Below are positions 41,903 to 50,854 of a stretch of DNA of 64,000 bases, piece by piece. The notes beneath the pieces are model-generated. The model worked only from the letters and a program-made list of their open reading frames with translations, searched no databases and had not been told where the DNA came from. Origin of the DNA: Mucilaginibacter sp. L3T2-6. Lineage in GTDB: Bacteria > Bacteroidota > Bacteroidia > Sphingobacteriales > Sphingobacteriaceae. The position numbers were made by a program, and so were the translations under genes. The DNA lies in contig NZ_JAUMKC010000004.1 in the NCBI RefSeq assembly GCF_030519355.1, forward strand, positions 186,001 through 250,000. The letters are read 5' to 3'. Position 1 is the stretch's first letter. Each line of letters opens with the position of its first letter.

Positions 41903-44557
41903 ATGAGGAGATATCTACTCTCTCTATTCATTTACATTTTTACTGTGGCAACCGTATTCGCACAAGGCGGCGACAGGCAGGTTACAGGTAAATTATTAGA
42001 CGCACAGTCAAAAGAACCCCTGATTGGTGTTACCATTGCGGTAAAAGGCATACAGCGGGCTACAGTTGCAGCGTTGGACGGAACATTTAAAATTAATGTA
42101 CCGGCAGGCAGCAACACCCTGGTTTTAACATACATCGGCTATGTAACCAAAGAAGTTGAAATAACAGGCAATAACTTGGGTGTGATCACTATGGACCCTG
42201 TTTCGGCTTCATTAAAAGAGGTTACCGTAATGGCAAACTCTTCACTGGCGATAGACAGGCAGACACCTATCGCAGCAACTTCTGTAGGCAAAGTTTACAT
42301 TGAAGAAAAAGGCGCTGGCGCCGAGTTTCCTGAACTGTTAAAAGCTGCGCCAGGCGTAATGACATCAAAAGGCGGCGGCGGTTATGGCGATTCCCGTGTT
42401 AATATTCGCGGCTTTAGCAGTAACAACGTGGCATTGCTGATCAACGGCTTACCTGTTAACGACGTAGAAGCCGGTAAAATTTACTGGAACGACTGGGCAG
42501 GTCTGGCCGACGTAACCACCTCGATGCAGGTGCAACGTGGCTTGGGAGCGTCAAAAGTAGCAGTTCCTTCGTTAGGCGGTACCATCAACATTACCACCAA
42601 AAGCACGGAAGCACAGGAAGGCGGAACGATTTCGCAATCGGTAGGCACTTATAACACTTATAAAACAGTGCTTTCATACGCAACCGGCTTGACAAACAAG
42701 GGCTGGGCAAGTTCATTCCTGCTTTCAAGAAGCACTGGCGATGGCTACGCACCGGGCTTGTATTATACTGGCTATAGCTATTTTGCCAATATATCGAAGG
42801 TGTTGAGCCCGAGCCAAACTTTAGCATTCAACATAATGGGTGCTACACAAAGCCACGGTCAGCGCTATACTTTCAACACCATCAATACTTATCGTGCAAA
42901 TCCGCTGGGTATCAGGTATAACTCTGATTATGGCTACTTAAACGGTCAATTGTTAAGCGCAGAGCAAAACTATTATAACAAGCCCCTGGCATCGTTAAAC
43001 CACAACTGGAAAATTAATGAGAATTCTTCCCTGTCAACTGTATTGTATGGTTCATGGGGCACAGGTGCGGCACGTTACCTGTCCGGAACAAATGTTACTT
43101 TAACCCCGGGCAATGGGCCATCTAATATTCCGAGAACTGGCGATATTTATTCTCCTATAGATTTTAATGCTGTGGTTAAGGCAAATGCTACAAATCCTGA
43201 CGGAAGCTCGACCAGGTATTTCCAGAACACTGCAAATAACCACCAGCAATACGGATTATTGAGCACCTACAAAACAAAACTGGGTGATTATATTAACCTG
43301 ATAGCAGGTATCGACGGCAGGTATTACGAAGGCGAGCATTACTACCAGGTACAGGATCTGCTGGGTGGCGCTTACATTATAGACACACGCAGCAACAGCG
43401 CTACCAGCCCGGCCGGTAATATCAATAATCCTAATGCCCGGATAGGCAACGGCGGTAAATTTAATAACGATTATCGCTATGAAATTGCGCAGGAAGGCGT
43501 TTACGCACAAGCTGAATATGTGAAGAACGATCTGTCAGCATTTGTGAGCCTTGCAGGTAACAATACCAGCAACAGGCGTGTAGACTATTTTAACTATTTA
43601 AATACCGACCCTGCACGTACCAGCAAATGGGTAAACTTTTTAGGTTACCAGGCAAAGGGCGGTGCAAACTATAACATTGACAACCACAACAATATATTTG
43701 CCAACATCGGCTATATACAGCGGTCACCACTGGTTGCCAACATCTTCCTTAACAAGAAAAACGACCTTAACCCTGATGCAAAGCCCGAGAAATTGATGAG
43801 CTATGAATTGGGTTATGGCTTTAGAAGCTCGATGTTCAGCGCTAATATCAACCTTTACAGGTCATCTTACAAAGACAGGGCAAAAACAACCGCTTTTATT
43901 GACCAGACTGACAACTCGTTATACACGGTTAACATTTCAGGCATCGACGAGTTGCACCAGGGTGTTGAACTTGACGCCAAATTCCGCCCTGTAAAAGGCG
44001 TTACGTTAAGCGGCAGCTTATCGGTTGGCGATTTCCACTACACTGCAAACACAGGTCCTACACAGGTTACCACCGATGCAGGAAAAAGCTTTACACAGGA
44101 TGCATTGTTGCTTAAAGGCTTAAAAATCGGCGAGTTTGGTACCGCAAACACCAGCGCACAAACAACAGGCGCATTAGGCCTTGACATACAGGTATTGCCA
44201 CAGGTAAAAATCGGAGCAAACTATAACTATTACGGCCGTTATTTTGCTTCCTTCGATCCATCGAAGTTAACCACCTCACAGCAAAATACTGCAGGCGTTC
44301 CATTCAGCAACTATCAGCTGCCAAGCTTTTCCACGGCAGACCTGAACATCGTTTACAGATTTAAGTTTGCAGGTCTTGATGCTGCTTTTATTGCCAACGT
44401 ATACAACGTATTTAACACTGTTTACGTTGCAGATGCATTTGAAACAGCCATCCCGAACAGCCCGGCTGCTTACAGTTTCGCTACACGCACCAACAACCTT
44501 GGCGTTTGGTACGGATCACCAAGAACTGTTATGACAACCTTGAAAATCAACTTTTAA
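41903..44557 (+). CDS. TonB-dependent outer-membrane receptor with carboxypeptidase-like N-terminal domain
   Basis: I start at the ATG at 41903 (MRRYLLSLFIYIF), with a signal peptide of about 20 residues ending at FAQ; a TTG at 41870 would add 11 residues. The 884-residue protein has a carboxypeptidase-regulatory-like domain (VTGKLLDAQSKEPLIGVTI), then a plug with VNIRGFSSNNVALLINGLPVNDVE, and a long barrel that ends in KINF. It transports a large or scarce ligand with energy from TonB. The downstream lipoprotein is not a SusD relative, so it is not a classical SusC/SusD pair. The ligand is unknown. Confidence 0.92.
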   Translation: MRRYLLSLFIYIFTVATVFAQGGDRQVTGKLLDAQSKEPLIGVTIAVKGIQRATVAALDGTFKINVPAGSNTLVLTYIGYVTKEVEITGNNLGVITMDPVSASLKEVTVMANSSLAIDRQTPIAATSVGKVYIEEKGAGAEFPELLKAAPGVMTSKGGGGYGDSRVNIRGFSSNNVALLINGLPVNDVEAGKIYWNDWAGLADVTTSMQVQRGLGASKVAVPSLGGTINITTKSTEAQEGGTISQSVGTYNTYKTVLSYATGLTNKGWASSFLLSRSTGDGYAPGLYYTGYSYFANISKVLSPSQTLAFNIMGATQSHGQRYTFNTINTYRANPLGIRYNSDYGYLNGQLLSAEQNYYNKPLASLNHNWKINENSSLSTVLYGSWGTGAARYLSGTNVTLTPGNGPSNIPRTGDIYSPIDFNAVVKANATNPDGSSTRYFQNTANNHQQYGLLSTYKTKLGDYINLIAGIDGRYYEGEHYYQVQDLLGGAYIIDTRSNSATSPAGNINNPNARIGNGGKFNNDYRYEIAQEGVYAQAEYVKNDLSAFVSLAGNNTSNRRVDYFNYLNTDPARTSKWVNFLGYQAKGGANYNIDNHNNIFANIGYIQRSPLVANIFLNKKNDLNPDAKPEKLMSYELGYGFRSSMFSANINLYRSSYKDRAKTTAFIDQTDNSLYTVNISGIDELHQGVELDAKFRPVKGVTLSGSLSVGDFHYTANTGPTQVTTDAGKSFTQDALLLKGLKIGEFGTANTSAQTTGALGLDIQVLPQVKIGANYNYYGRYFASFDPSKLTTSQQNTAGVPFSNYQLPSFSTADLNIVYRFKFAGLDAAFIANVYNVFNTVYVADAFETAIPNSPAAYSFATRTNNLGVWYGSPRTVMTTLKINF

Positions 44558-44581
44558 TAATTGTTTAAAAGCGATATTAAC

Positions 44582-45742
44582 ATGAAAAAAATATTATTTA
44601 ACATATCGGTGCTTGCTGCTATTGCCTTTGTATTCAGCGCTTGTCATCCAATGAATAAAACGTACGAGGCCATTGGCCCCGTACCTACGCCGAGTGGTAC
44701 TCCGCAAACCTTCAGCATTACCCTGGCCACTTCGGATTATGCGTATTTGCCCACAAGTAACTATGCTAAAACAACCCTAAGCTTTAAAACTAAGGACGAT
44801 GCGGCTGCAAGCATACCAGTTATACTGGCAGCTAAGTACCCTAATTATGCCAATAAATCAAGTGCGAACGTTACTTATAATTTTTCTCCGGTAACCATTA
44901 AGCTGGCCGACTCCGTATTTGCTAACGTTGCATATACCCTTACGGATGATGACTACCTGCTGCTGCCGAACAATAAGTACACAGATTTCAGCGCTTCCCA
45001 GATTTTAAAATGGCTGCCCTATAAATATCCTGATGCATCGCCAAACCAGTTAGCACTGCTTACCTTTAATTATTACGAGAGTGGTGTGCAAAGCGTACAA
45101 ACACAATCGTTTTTGTTTTTGAATGGTATCTGGGTTAAAATCTACACCATTTCGCAGGCGCAATACCAATCAGTAGGAAAAGGCGGAACATTTAACGATT
45201 TCAGCTCGTCCGATGCTGCAAATCTTCCAAACTATTTCAATACTTTCCTGAAAGCGGATCCGGCCGTTACTGCGCTTGCCAAGGTTGGAGATGTTCAGTA
45301 TGTAAGCTATAAATATTTTGGATCCGGAGTTACTTCACAGCGCGTGCTTCCGCTTACCTTTAATGGTACCAACTGGATAACTACTTCCACTACCGCTACA
45401 TTGACTTTCGCCTTAACCAGCGGGACCTGGATAGCTGACAATACCGTAAATTACACGCTTACCTCGGCCGATTATACTTACATAGCTACACAAACCACCA
45501 CGGGTACAGCCGATTCACGCTCAGACCTTGGGAAATATGGCGACTTCACTATTACCGGCAATGGTTCGTCTGTTTGGTCTGATGCCGACGTGCAAGCTGC
45601 AATCATCGCATTGCTGAAGCATTTATATCCTGCAGCTGCCGTAAATCAAAAATTCGTGATGACTTATAAAGCTTACAACGGTGCAACGGTTACCCTTGTA
45701 AAGACATTCCAGTATAACGGAACAACCTTTGTTCAGATATAA
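44582..45742 (+). CDS. Lipoprotein with four internal repeats, partner of the receptor
   Basis: I start at the ATG at 44582 (MKKILFNIS). The lipobox is VFSAC with C21, so it is a lipid-anchored 386-residue protein. The rest shows four related blocks of about 70-95 residues (about 45-118, 119-188, 189-267 and 291-386). Each begins with a Ser/Asp-x-x-x-Tyr segment (such as DDDYLLLP and SADYTYIA), has a helix with a YP in three of the blocks, and most end in an NG.(T)W/F strand. It follows the receptor by 24 nt and ends in a strong terminator. A surface-exposed ligand-binding role beside the receptor is likely by context. The repeat family is not one I can name. Confidence 0.7.
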   Translation: MKKILFNISVLAAIAFVFSACHPMNKTYEAIGPVPTPSGTPQTFSITLATSDYAYLPTSNYAKTTLSFKTKDDAAASIPVILAAKYPNYANKSSANVTYNFSPVTIKLADSVFANVAYTLTDDDYLLLPNNKYTDFSASQILKWLPYKYPDASPNQLALLTFNYYESGVQSVQTQSFLFLNGIWVKIYTISQAQYQSVGKGGTFNDFSSSDAANLPNYFNTFLKADPAVTALAKVGDVQYVSYKYFGSGVTSQRVLPLTFNGTNWITTSTTATLTFALTSGTWIADNTVNYTLTSADYTYIATQTTTGTADSRSDLGKYGDFTITGNGSSVWSDADVQAAIIALLKHLYPAAAVNQKFVMTYKAYNGATVTLVKTFQYNGTTFVQI

Positions 45743-45771
45743 AATTCCGGATTTACCCCCGGAGATTTAAT

Positions 45772-45805
45772 AAAGCCGCCGCGCAACAAACTGCGCGGCG
45801 GCTTT
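45772..45805 (+). terminator. Strong terminator after the receptor-lipoprotein operon
   Basis: AAAGCCGCCGCGC (45772-45784) and GCGCGGCGGCTTT (45793-45805) form a perfect 13-pair stem with an 8-nt loop and a short T-rich tail. It ends the operon that begins at 41903. Confidence 0.85.
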
Positions 45806-45979
45806 GTATTTATGGGCCGTTTAAAACCCGAAGTTGCCCGCCCACTCCCAATGTTTGTTAATACTATACAAACGATAAGTTTATAAATATTTAATAATAG
45901 CGATGCGGTTCAGTCCAGGCCAGGCAAACTTCGCAGAATTCCTTAATACTGCCATAATACCTGCGATATAGCTGGCATC

Positions 45980-45987
45980 TACCTTTG
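45980..45987 (+). promoter_or_regulatory. -7 promoter box of the second TonB-dependent receptor gene
   Basis: TACCTTTG matches TAnnTTTG, 46 nt before the ATG at 46034, almost the same spacing as for the receptor at 41903. Confidence 0.5.
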
Positions 45988-46033
45988 CCCCCGCATTGAT
46001 TAATTAACAGATTTTAAAAATTCAAAACAACGT

Positions 46034-49000
46034 ATGAGGAAGTTTTTACTTTTCATTTTGCTCAGCGGCTTTACATTTTTCATCAGCAAGAATGTATCAG
46101 CCCAGGGTGTGACTACTGCAAGCGTTAACGGTATCGTTTCCGACGCAAAAGGCCCTATCCCGGGCGCAACCGTCACCATTACACATGTTCCCACAGGCAC
46201 GGTGTACTCAACAGTTACCCGTACTGATGGCCGGTTTAACTTAACCAACTTAAGAGTTGGGGGCCCGTACTCGTTTAAGGTAACTTTTATCGGTTACAAA
46301 GATTTTGCCCAGGATGACCTTACCTTATCCATCGGCCAGGATCAGAAAATCGATGCCAGGCTGGTAGATAACACCACCGCCCTTAACGAGGTAGTAGTAA
46401 GAGGTACTGCGGGCAAAGTAATCAACTCATCCCGCACCGGGGCACGCGAAACCATTAGCCGTCAGCAAATCGAGGCATTACCAACCCTTAACCGTTCATT
46501 GTCCGACTTTACAAAACTTACCCCGTCTGCAAACGGTTTAAGTTTTGGCGGCCGCAGCAGTTTATTCAACAACATTACGGTTGACGGTGCGTTGTTCAAC
46601 AACTCTTTCGGTTTGTCGGGTACTCTTGGCGGTCAAACCAACTCACAGCCGATTTCATTAGACGCGATCGACCAGATACAGGTTGATATCGCTCCTTACG
46701 ACGTTCGGCAGGGTAACTTTACCGGTGCAGGTGTCAACACAGTAGTAAAATCAGGTACAAACACGTTTAAAGGTACTGTTTATGATTACATAAGGAGCGT
46801 AGGCTTAACCGGTTACAGCGCTGGTACAGCAAATATCAAAAAAGTTCCGTTTACTTATCATACAGATGGTGTTAGCATCGGTGGTCCGATTATCAAAAAC
46901 AAGTTGTTCTTCTTTTTGTCCGGTGAGCAGGAGCGTTTAAGTAATCCTTATTCTGCATTTGTAGCAGCACCGGCCCCCGGTCAGGGCGGTACAGGAAACG
47001 TATCGCAGGCTGATGCACAAACGTTGAACGCGATAGCTGCCAAGCTGGCAGGTTACGGTTACAACCCGGGCCCGTACCAGGGATATAACTTTCTGACTAG
47101 CAGCGATAAGATTACAGCAAAAATTGACTGGAATATCGATAAGAACAATACTCTAAGTGCTAAATACTTTTATTTAAAGTCATATCGGGATAACCCCCCA
47201 AGTAACTCAAACTCAGGAACAAATAGCTTTAGCCGCGGCGCAAGTTCTACCACGCTTCCGTTCTACGGCGCAGGGTACCGTATCAATAATAACTTCAATA
47301 TTGGTATCGTAGAGTTAGATACACGTTTCAGCAGCAAAATATCAAACAAACTTACCGTTGGTTATTCTGCTCTTCGCGACTTCCGTACCTTTCTTGGTAG
47401 CGGTGGAAGCATTCCTTTTGTTGATATTGGCAACGGCGGCTATGCGAATGACGGTAGCGTTATCAATGCCAATGCTACATTAACTTCATTTGGTTCTGAG
47501 CTGTTTACCGCAGGCAACTTGCTTTCTACAAACATTGCGCAGTTTTCTGATGATCTGACTATCTTCGCCGGTAAACATGAATTGACTTTCGGTACCAGCA
47601 ACCAGATACAAAGCTATACCAATGGTTTTGCGCCTAACTATAATGGTATCTACATATTCAACTCTGCATACGACTTTCTGCACGACTTGCCGGCTAATCA
47701 GTATGCAACACGTAACTCGGCTTTGCCCGACGGTTCGTTCCCTTTCGCTAAAATAAAAGCAGGTATATACAGCGTGTACGCCCAGGATAAAGTTCACATT
47801 ACTGATAACTTCCGCTTAACGTATGGTGTACGTGCCGACTACGACGCGTTTCCGACAACTTTGCAAGCGAATCCAAATGTAACCGATATTACCTTCCAGC
47901 AGGGCATCCAGGTCAACCCATCTGTATTACCTGACAACCGCGTTCAGATCTCGCCACGCGTTGGTTTTAACTGGGATGTTTATGGTGATGGTTCTACACA
48001 GGTTCGTGGCGGTTCTGGTCTTTTCTCAGGTAGTATTCCTTTTGTTTGGATATCTAACCAGGCGTCAAACAACGGTGTTTTGTTCGGCTCATACACGGTT
48101 AGCAAATCATCTGCACCTAACGACCCCCGCCTGATATTTAATCCTAATCCGAACGCTAACCGCCCTGCACCTGGTGCAGCTGCCGCCAACACATCTTATG
48201 AGCTTGATGTTGCTGATCCTAAACTTAAATATCCGAAGATATGGAGAACTAACTTAGCTGTAGACCAGAAATTACCTTGGGGTATTATCGGTACTATCGA
48301 AGGCGCTTATAGCAAGGATATAAATGCTATCTATCACGAAAATCTGGTGCTTTCTGACAGCTTTACCACCTTGCCTGGTCCCGAAGGTCAGATTCAGTAT
48401 ACAAAATCTAACAACTATATACAAGGTACTCCCACAGCACAGAACCCGTCTATCACTTCGCTGTATTACATGACTAATACCAGTAAGGGTTATTCATACT
48501 TCATCACGGCACAGTTGCAAAAAAGCTTTGCAAATGGCTTCTACGCTAACATTGCTTATACCCACAGCGGTTCGAAAGACGTTAACGACGGTGGTTCAAC
48601 AGCGAGCACTATCTGGAGCTCACGCGCTACCTCGGGCAATCCGAACGGCGAGTATTTATCAAACAGCTCATTTGTACAACCCAATCGCATCATTGCGTCA
48701 TTGGCTTACAAATCACACTATTCGAAAACCACAGCTACTACCTTGGGTCTAATCTTCGAGATGGCTAATAACGGCGCCGTATCATATACCACAACAGCAA
48801 ACTCAGGTAAAGATTTGAACAACGATGGCCAGACCGGTAACGATCTGATGTGGATACCAAGAACCCAAAGCGATATCATATTGGTTAAAGATTTTGCTGG
48901 TGACCCGCGTAGTGCACAAGATACCTGGGAGCAATTAAATGCATTCATCAACCAGGATAAATACCTGAGCTCGCACAGGGGGCAGTATGCTGAGCGTAAC

Positions 49001-49351
49001 GGTGTAATATTACCATACTTTAAACGTCTTGATCTGCATTTCGCACAAGATTTGTATATTAAGGTTGGCAGTACTAAAAACACCCTTCAGTTCACAGCCG
49101 ACATCATTAACTTCGGTAACCTGCTGAATAAGAACTGGGGCCTTTACCAGGATTCTTACACCGGCTTTAACAACGGCAATACCGCCGTTCTTAAGTACCA
49201 GGGCCTGGATGCAGCTACCGGACGCCCAACTTACTCATTTCCGTACCTGAACAGGAGTACCCTGACGCCGGTTACAACTTCATTCGTGAACGAAATCGGC
49301 CAGATATCACGTTACCAGGTACAATTAGGCTTCCGTTATATATTTAATTAA
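46034..49351 (+). CDS. Large TonB-dependent receptor, Oar-like
   Basis: The 1105-residue protein has a signal peptide of about 23 residues ending at SAQ. A carboxypeptidase-like domain (VNGIVSDAKGPIPGATVTI) follows, then a plug with the Oar-type pattern SRQQIEALPTLNRSLSDFTK and NNITVDGALFNNSFGL, and a very long barrel that ends FRYIFN. Oar-like proteins are adhesin- or protein-secretion-linked receptors in Bacteroidota and Myxococcus; their ligands are mostly unknown. It is monocistronic, with a terminator just after. Confidence 0.9.
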   Translation: MRKFLLFILLSGFTFFISKNVSAQGVTTASVNGIVSDAKGPIPGATVTITHVPTGTVYSTVTRTDGRFNLTNLRVGGPYSFKVTFIGYKDFAQDDLTLSIGQDQKIDARLVDNTTALNEVVVRGTAGKVINSSRTGARETISRQQIEALPTLNRSLSDFTKLTPSANGLSFGGRSSLFNNITVDGALFNNSFGLSGTLGGQTNSQPISLDAIDQIQVDIAPYDVRQGNFTGAGVNTVVKSGTNTFKGTVYDYIRSVGLTGYSAGTANIKKVPFTYHTDGVSIGGPIIKNKLFFFLSGEQERLSNPYSAFVAAPAPGQGGTGNVSQADAQTLNAIAAKLAGYGYNPGPYQGYNFLTSSDKITAKIDWNIDKNNTLSAKYFYLKSYRDNPPSNSNSGTNSFSRGASSTTLPFYGAGYRINNNFNIGIVELDTRFSSKISNKLTVGYSALRDFRTFLGSGGSIPFVDIGNGGYANDGSVINANATLTSFGSELFTAGNLLSTNIAQFSDDLTIFAGKHELTFGTSNQIQSYTNGFAPNYNGIYIFNSAYDFLHDLPANQYATRNSALPDGSFPFAKIKAGIYSVYAQDKVHITDNFRLTYGVRADYDAFPTTLQANPNVTDITFQQGIQVNPSVLPDNRVQISPRVGFNWDVYGDGSTQVRGGSGLFSGSIPFVWISNQASNNGVLFGSYTVSKSSAPNDPRLIFNPNPNANRPAPGAAAANTSYELDVADPKLKYPKIWRTNLAVDQKLPWGIIGTIEGAYSKDINAIYHENLVLSDSFTTLPGPEGQIQYTKSNNYIQGTPTAQNPSITSLYYMTNTSKGYSYFITAQLQKSFANGFYANIAYTHSGSKDVNDGGSTASTIWSSRATSGNPNGEYLSNSSFVQPNRIIASLAYKSHYSKTTATTLGLIFEMANNGAVSYTTTANSGKDLNNDGQTGNDLMWIPRTQSDIILVKDFAGDPRSAQDTWEQLNAFINQDKYLSSHRGQYAERNGVILPYFKRLDLHFAQDLYIKVGSTKNTLQFTADIINFGNLLNKNWGLYQDSYTGFNNGNTAVLKYQGLDAATGRPTYSFPYLNRSTLTPVTTSFVNEIGQISRYQVQLGFRYIFN

Positions 49352-49376
49352 TAACGAACCAGGTAAATATTGTTCG

Positions 49377-49402
49377 GCCCGGGCATTTGCCCGGGCTTTT
49401 TT
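49377..49402 (+). terminator. Strong terminator after the Oar-like gene
   Basis: GCCCGGGC at 49377-49384 and 49389-49396 pair over eight bases with a 4-nt loop, followed by six T. It lies 26 bp after the stop. Confidence 0.85.
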
Positions 49403-49430
49403 AATTATACAAACCGTTAATTGAAAGCGG

Positions 49431-49446
49431 CCCTGCCCCGGCAGGG
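49431..49446. repeat. Short GC-rich palindrome
   Basis: CCCTGCC and GGCAGGG with a 2-bp centre form a perfect palindrome between the Oar-like gene and purM. It is probably a REP-type element; no T run follows. Confidence 0.45.
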
Positions 49447-49594
49447 GCAAAACATGATTGAAATATACAAAGAATTATACGCTCCATTAGGTGCGTAGCG
49501 GACTATGTTTCCCGCCTAACCAAGGGCGTGTTGTGGTTATCAGTTATTTGCTACAATAGCTGGCTCCTAATGACGCTGTTTAGGTTCCTATATT

Positions 49595-50776
49595 TTAATT
49601 ATACACAAACTCCCCAAATTCCGAGCGTACCGTAACCTGTTTCTTATCCGATGCCTCAACACGGCCGATAACCTGCGCATCCACATTAAAGCTTTTGGAT
49701 ATCGCAATCAGGTCGTCTGCAATTTCTGCCGGAACATATAGCTCCATCCGGTGCCCCATGTTGAATACTTTGTACATTTCCTGCCAGCTGGTTTTCGATT
49801 CCTGCTGGATAAGATTAAATAGGGGAGGAACAGGGAAAAGGTTATCCTTTATAACGTGTACGTCGTCTATAAAATGCAGCACCTTGGTTTGGGCGCCGCC
49901 GCTGCAGTGTACCATGCCATGAATTTGTGAGCGATAACCGTCCAGTATTCTTTTGATGATAGGAGCGTAAGTACGCGTTGCGGATAATACCAGCTTTCCT
50001 GTTGTAATGCATTCACCGTTGCCAATGTCCACTAAATCCGTAAGATTTTTACTGCCGGAGAAGACTAATTCATAAGGAATTGCCGCATCATAGCTTTCCG
50101 GGTATTTTTCTGCGATGGATTTATTAAATACATCATGCCGCGCAGAGGTAAGGCCGTTGGAGCCCATTCCCCCGTTATATTCCTTTTCGTAAGTGGCCTG
50201 CCCGTAGGAAGTAAGGCCTACAATCACGTCGCCCGGCTGGATGGTGTGGTTCGAAATAACGTCAGCCTGTTTCATACGGCAGGTAACTGTTGAGTCGACT
50301 ATAATAGTGCGAACTAAATCACCCACGTCGGCAGTTTCGCCGCCGGTTGAGTAGATGCCGATGCCAGCCTGCCGTAATTCAGCAAGGATTTCTTCAGTAC
50401 CATTGATGATGGCTGCGATAACCTCGCCGGGGATTAAATTCTTATTCCGGCCGATTGTAGAAGAGAGCAGTATATTATCAGTAGCGCCAACGCAAAGCAG
50501 GTCATCAAGGTTCATGATGATGGCATCCTGCGCAATGCCCCGCCAAACAGAAAGGTCGCCGGTTTCTTTCCAGTAAGTGTAAGCCAGGGATGATTTGGTG
50601 CCCGCCCCGTCGGCATGCATGATATTGCAATACAGCGGGTCGCTGGTTAAAATATCAGGTATTATTTTGCAGAAAGCTTTAGGAAATATACCCTTATCGA
50701 TATTTTTAATGGCATTGTGTACATCATCCTTTGAGGCAGAAACACCCCTTTGGTCATATCTTTGCGAAGAAATCAT
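49595..50776 (-). CDS. purM: Phosphoribosylformylglycinamidine cyclo-ligase (AIR synthase)
   Basis: I start at the ATG at 50776 (MISSQRYDQRGVS); a TTG at 50782 would add two residues. The 393-residue protein has the PurM fold with HADGAGTKSSLAY near 57-69, DDLLCVGA, and STGGETADVGD in the middle, and a C-terminal GHRMELYVP. It makes aminoimidazole ribotide from FGAM with ATP in purine synthesis. The N-terminal portion is longer than in E. coli PurM (345 residues), as in the Bacteroidota form. A TATATTTG box sits 3 nt before the start. Confidence 0.9.
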   Translation of the reverse strand: MISSQRYDQRGVSASKDDVHNAIKNIDKGIFPKAFCKIIPDILTSDPLYCNIMHADGAGTKSSLAYTYWKETGDLSVWRGIAQDAIIMNLDDLLCVGATDNILLSSTIGRNKNLIPGEVIAAIINGTEEILAELRQAGIGIYSTGGETADVGDLVRTIIVDSTVTCRMKQADVISNHTIQPGDVIVGLTSYGQATYEKEYNGGMGSNGLTSARHDVFNKSIAEKYPESYDAAIPYELVFSGSKNLTDLVDIGNGECITTGKLVLSATRTYAPIIKRILDGYRSQIHGMVHCSGGAQTKVLHFIDDVHVIKDNLFPVPPLFNLIQQESKTSWQEMYKVFNMGHRMELYVPAEIADDLIAISKSFNVDAQVIGRVEASDKKQVTVRSEFGEFVYN

Positions 50777-50779
50777 CCG

Positions 50780-50787
50780 CAAATATA
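50780..50787 (-). promoter_or_regulatory. TAnnTTTG box directly before purM
   Basis: On the minus strand the sequence is TATATTTG, 3 nt before the ATG at 50776. If it is a real -7 element, the transcript would begin at the start codon and be leaderless. Confidence 0.4.
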
Positions 50788-50854
50788 AACAGTTCGCCCG
50801 TTATAGATAATGGTGCTGAGTTTTTTGAAGAATGTCAGCAGCCAATTCTTTCGG

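Noticed and set aside
41903-45742. SusC/SusD pair
   Set aside because: The receptor is TonB-dependent, but the following lipoprotein has no SusD-type helical pattern; it is made of repeated beta-rich blocks.
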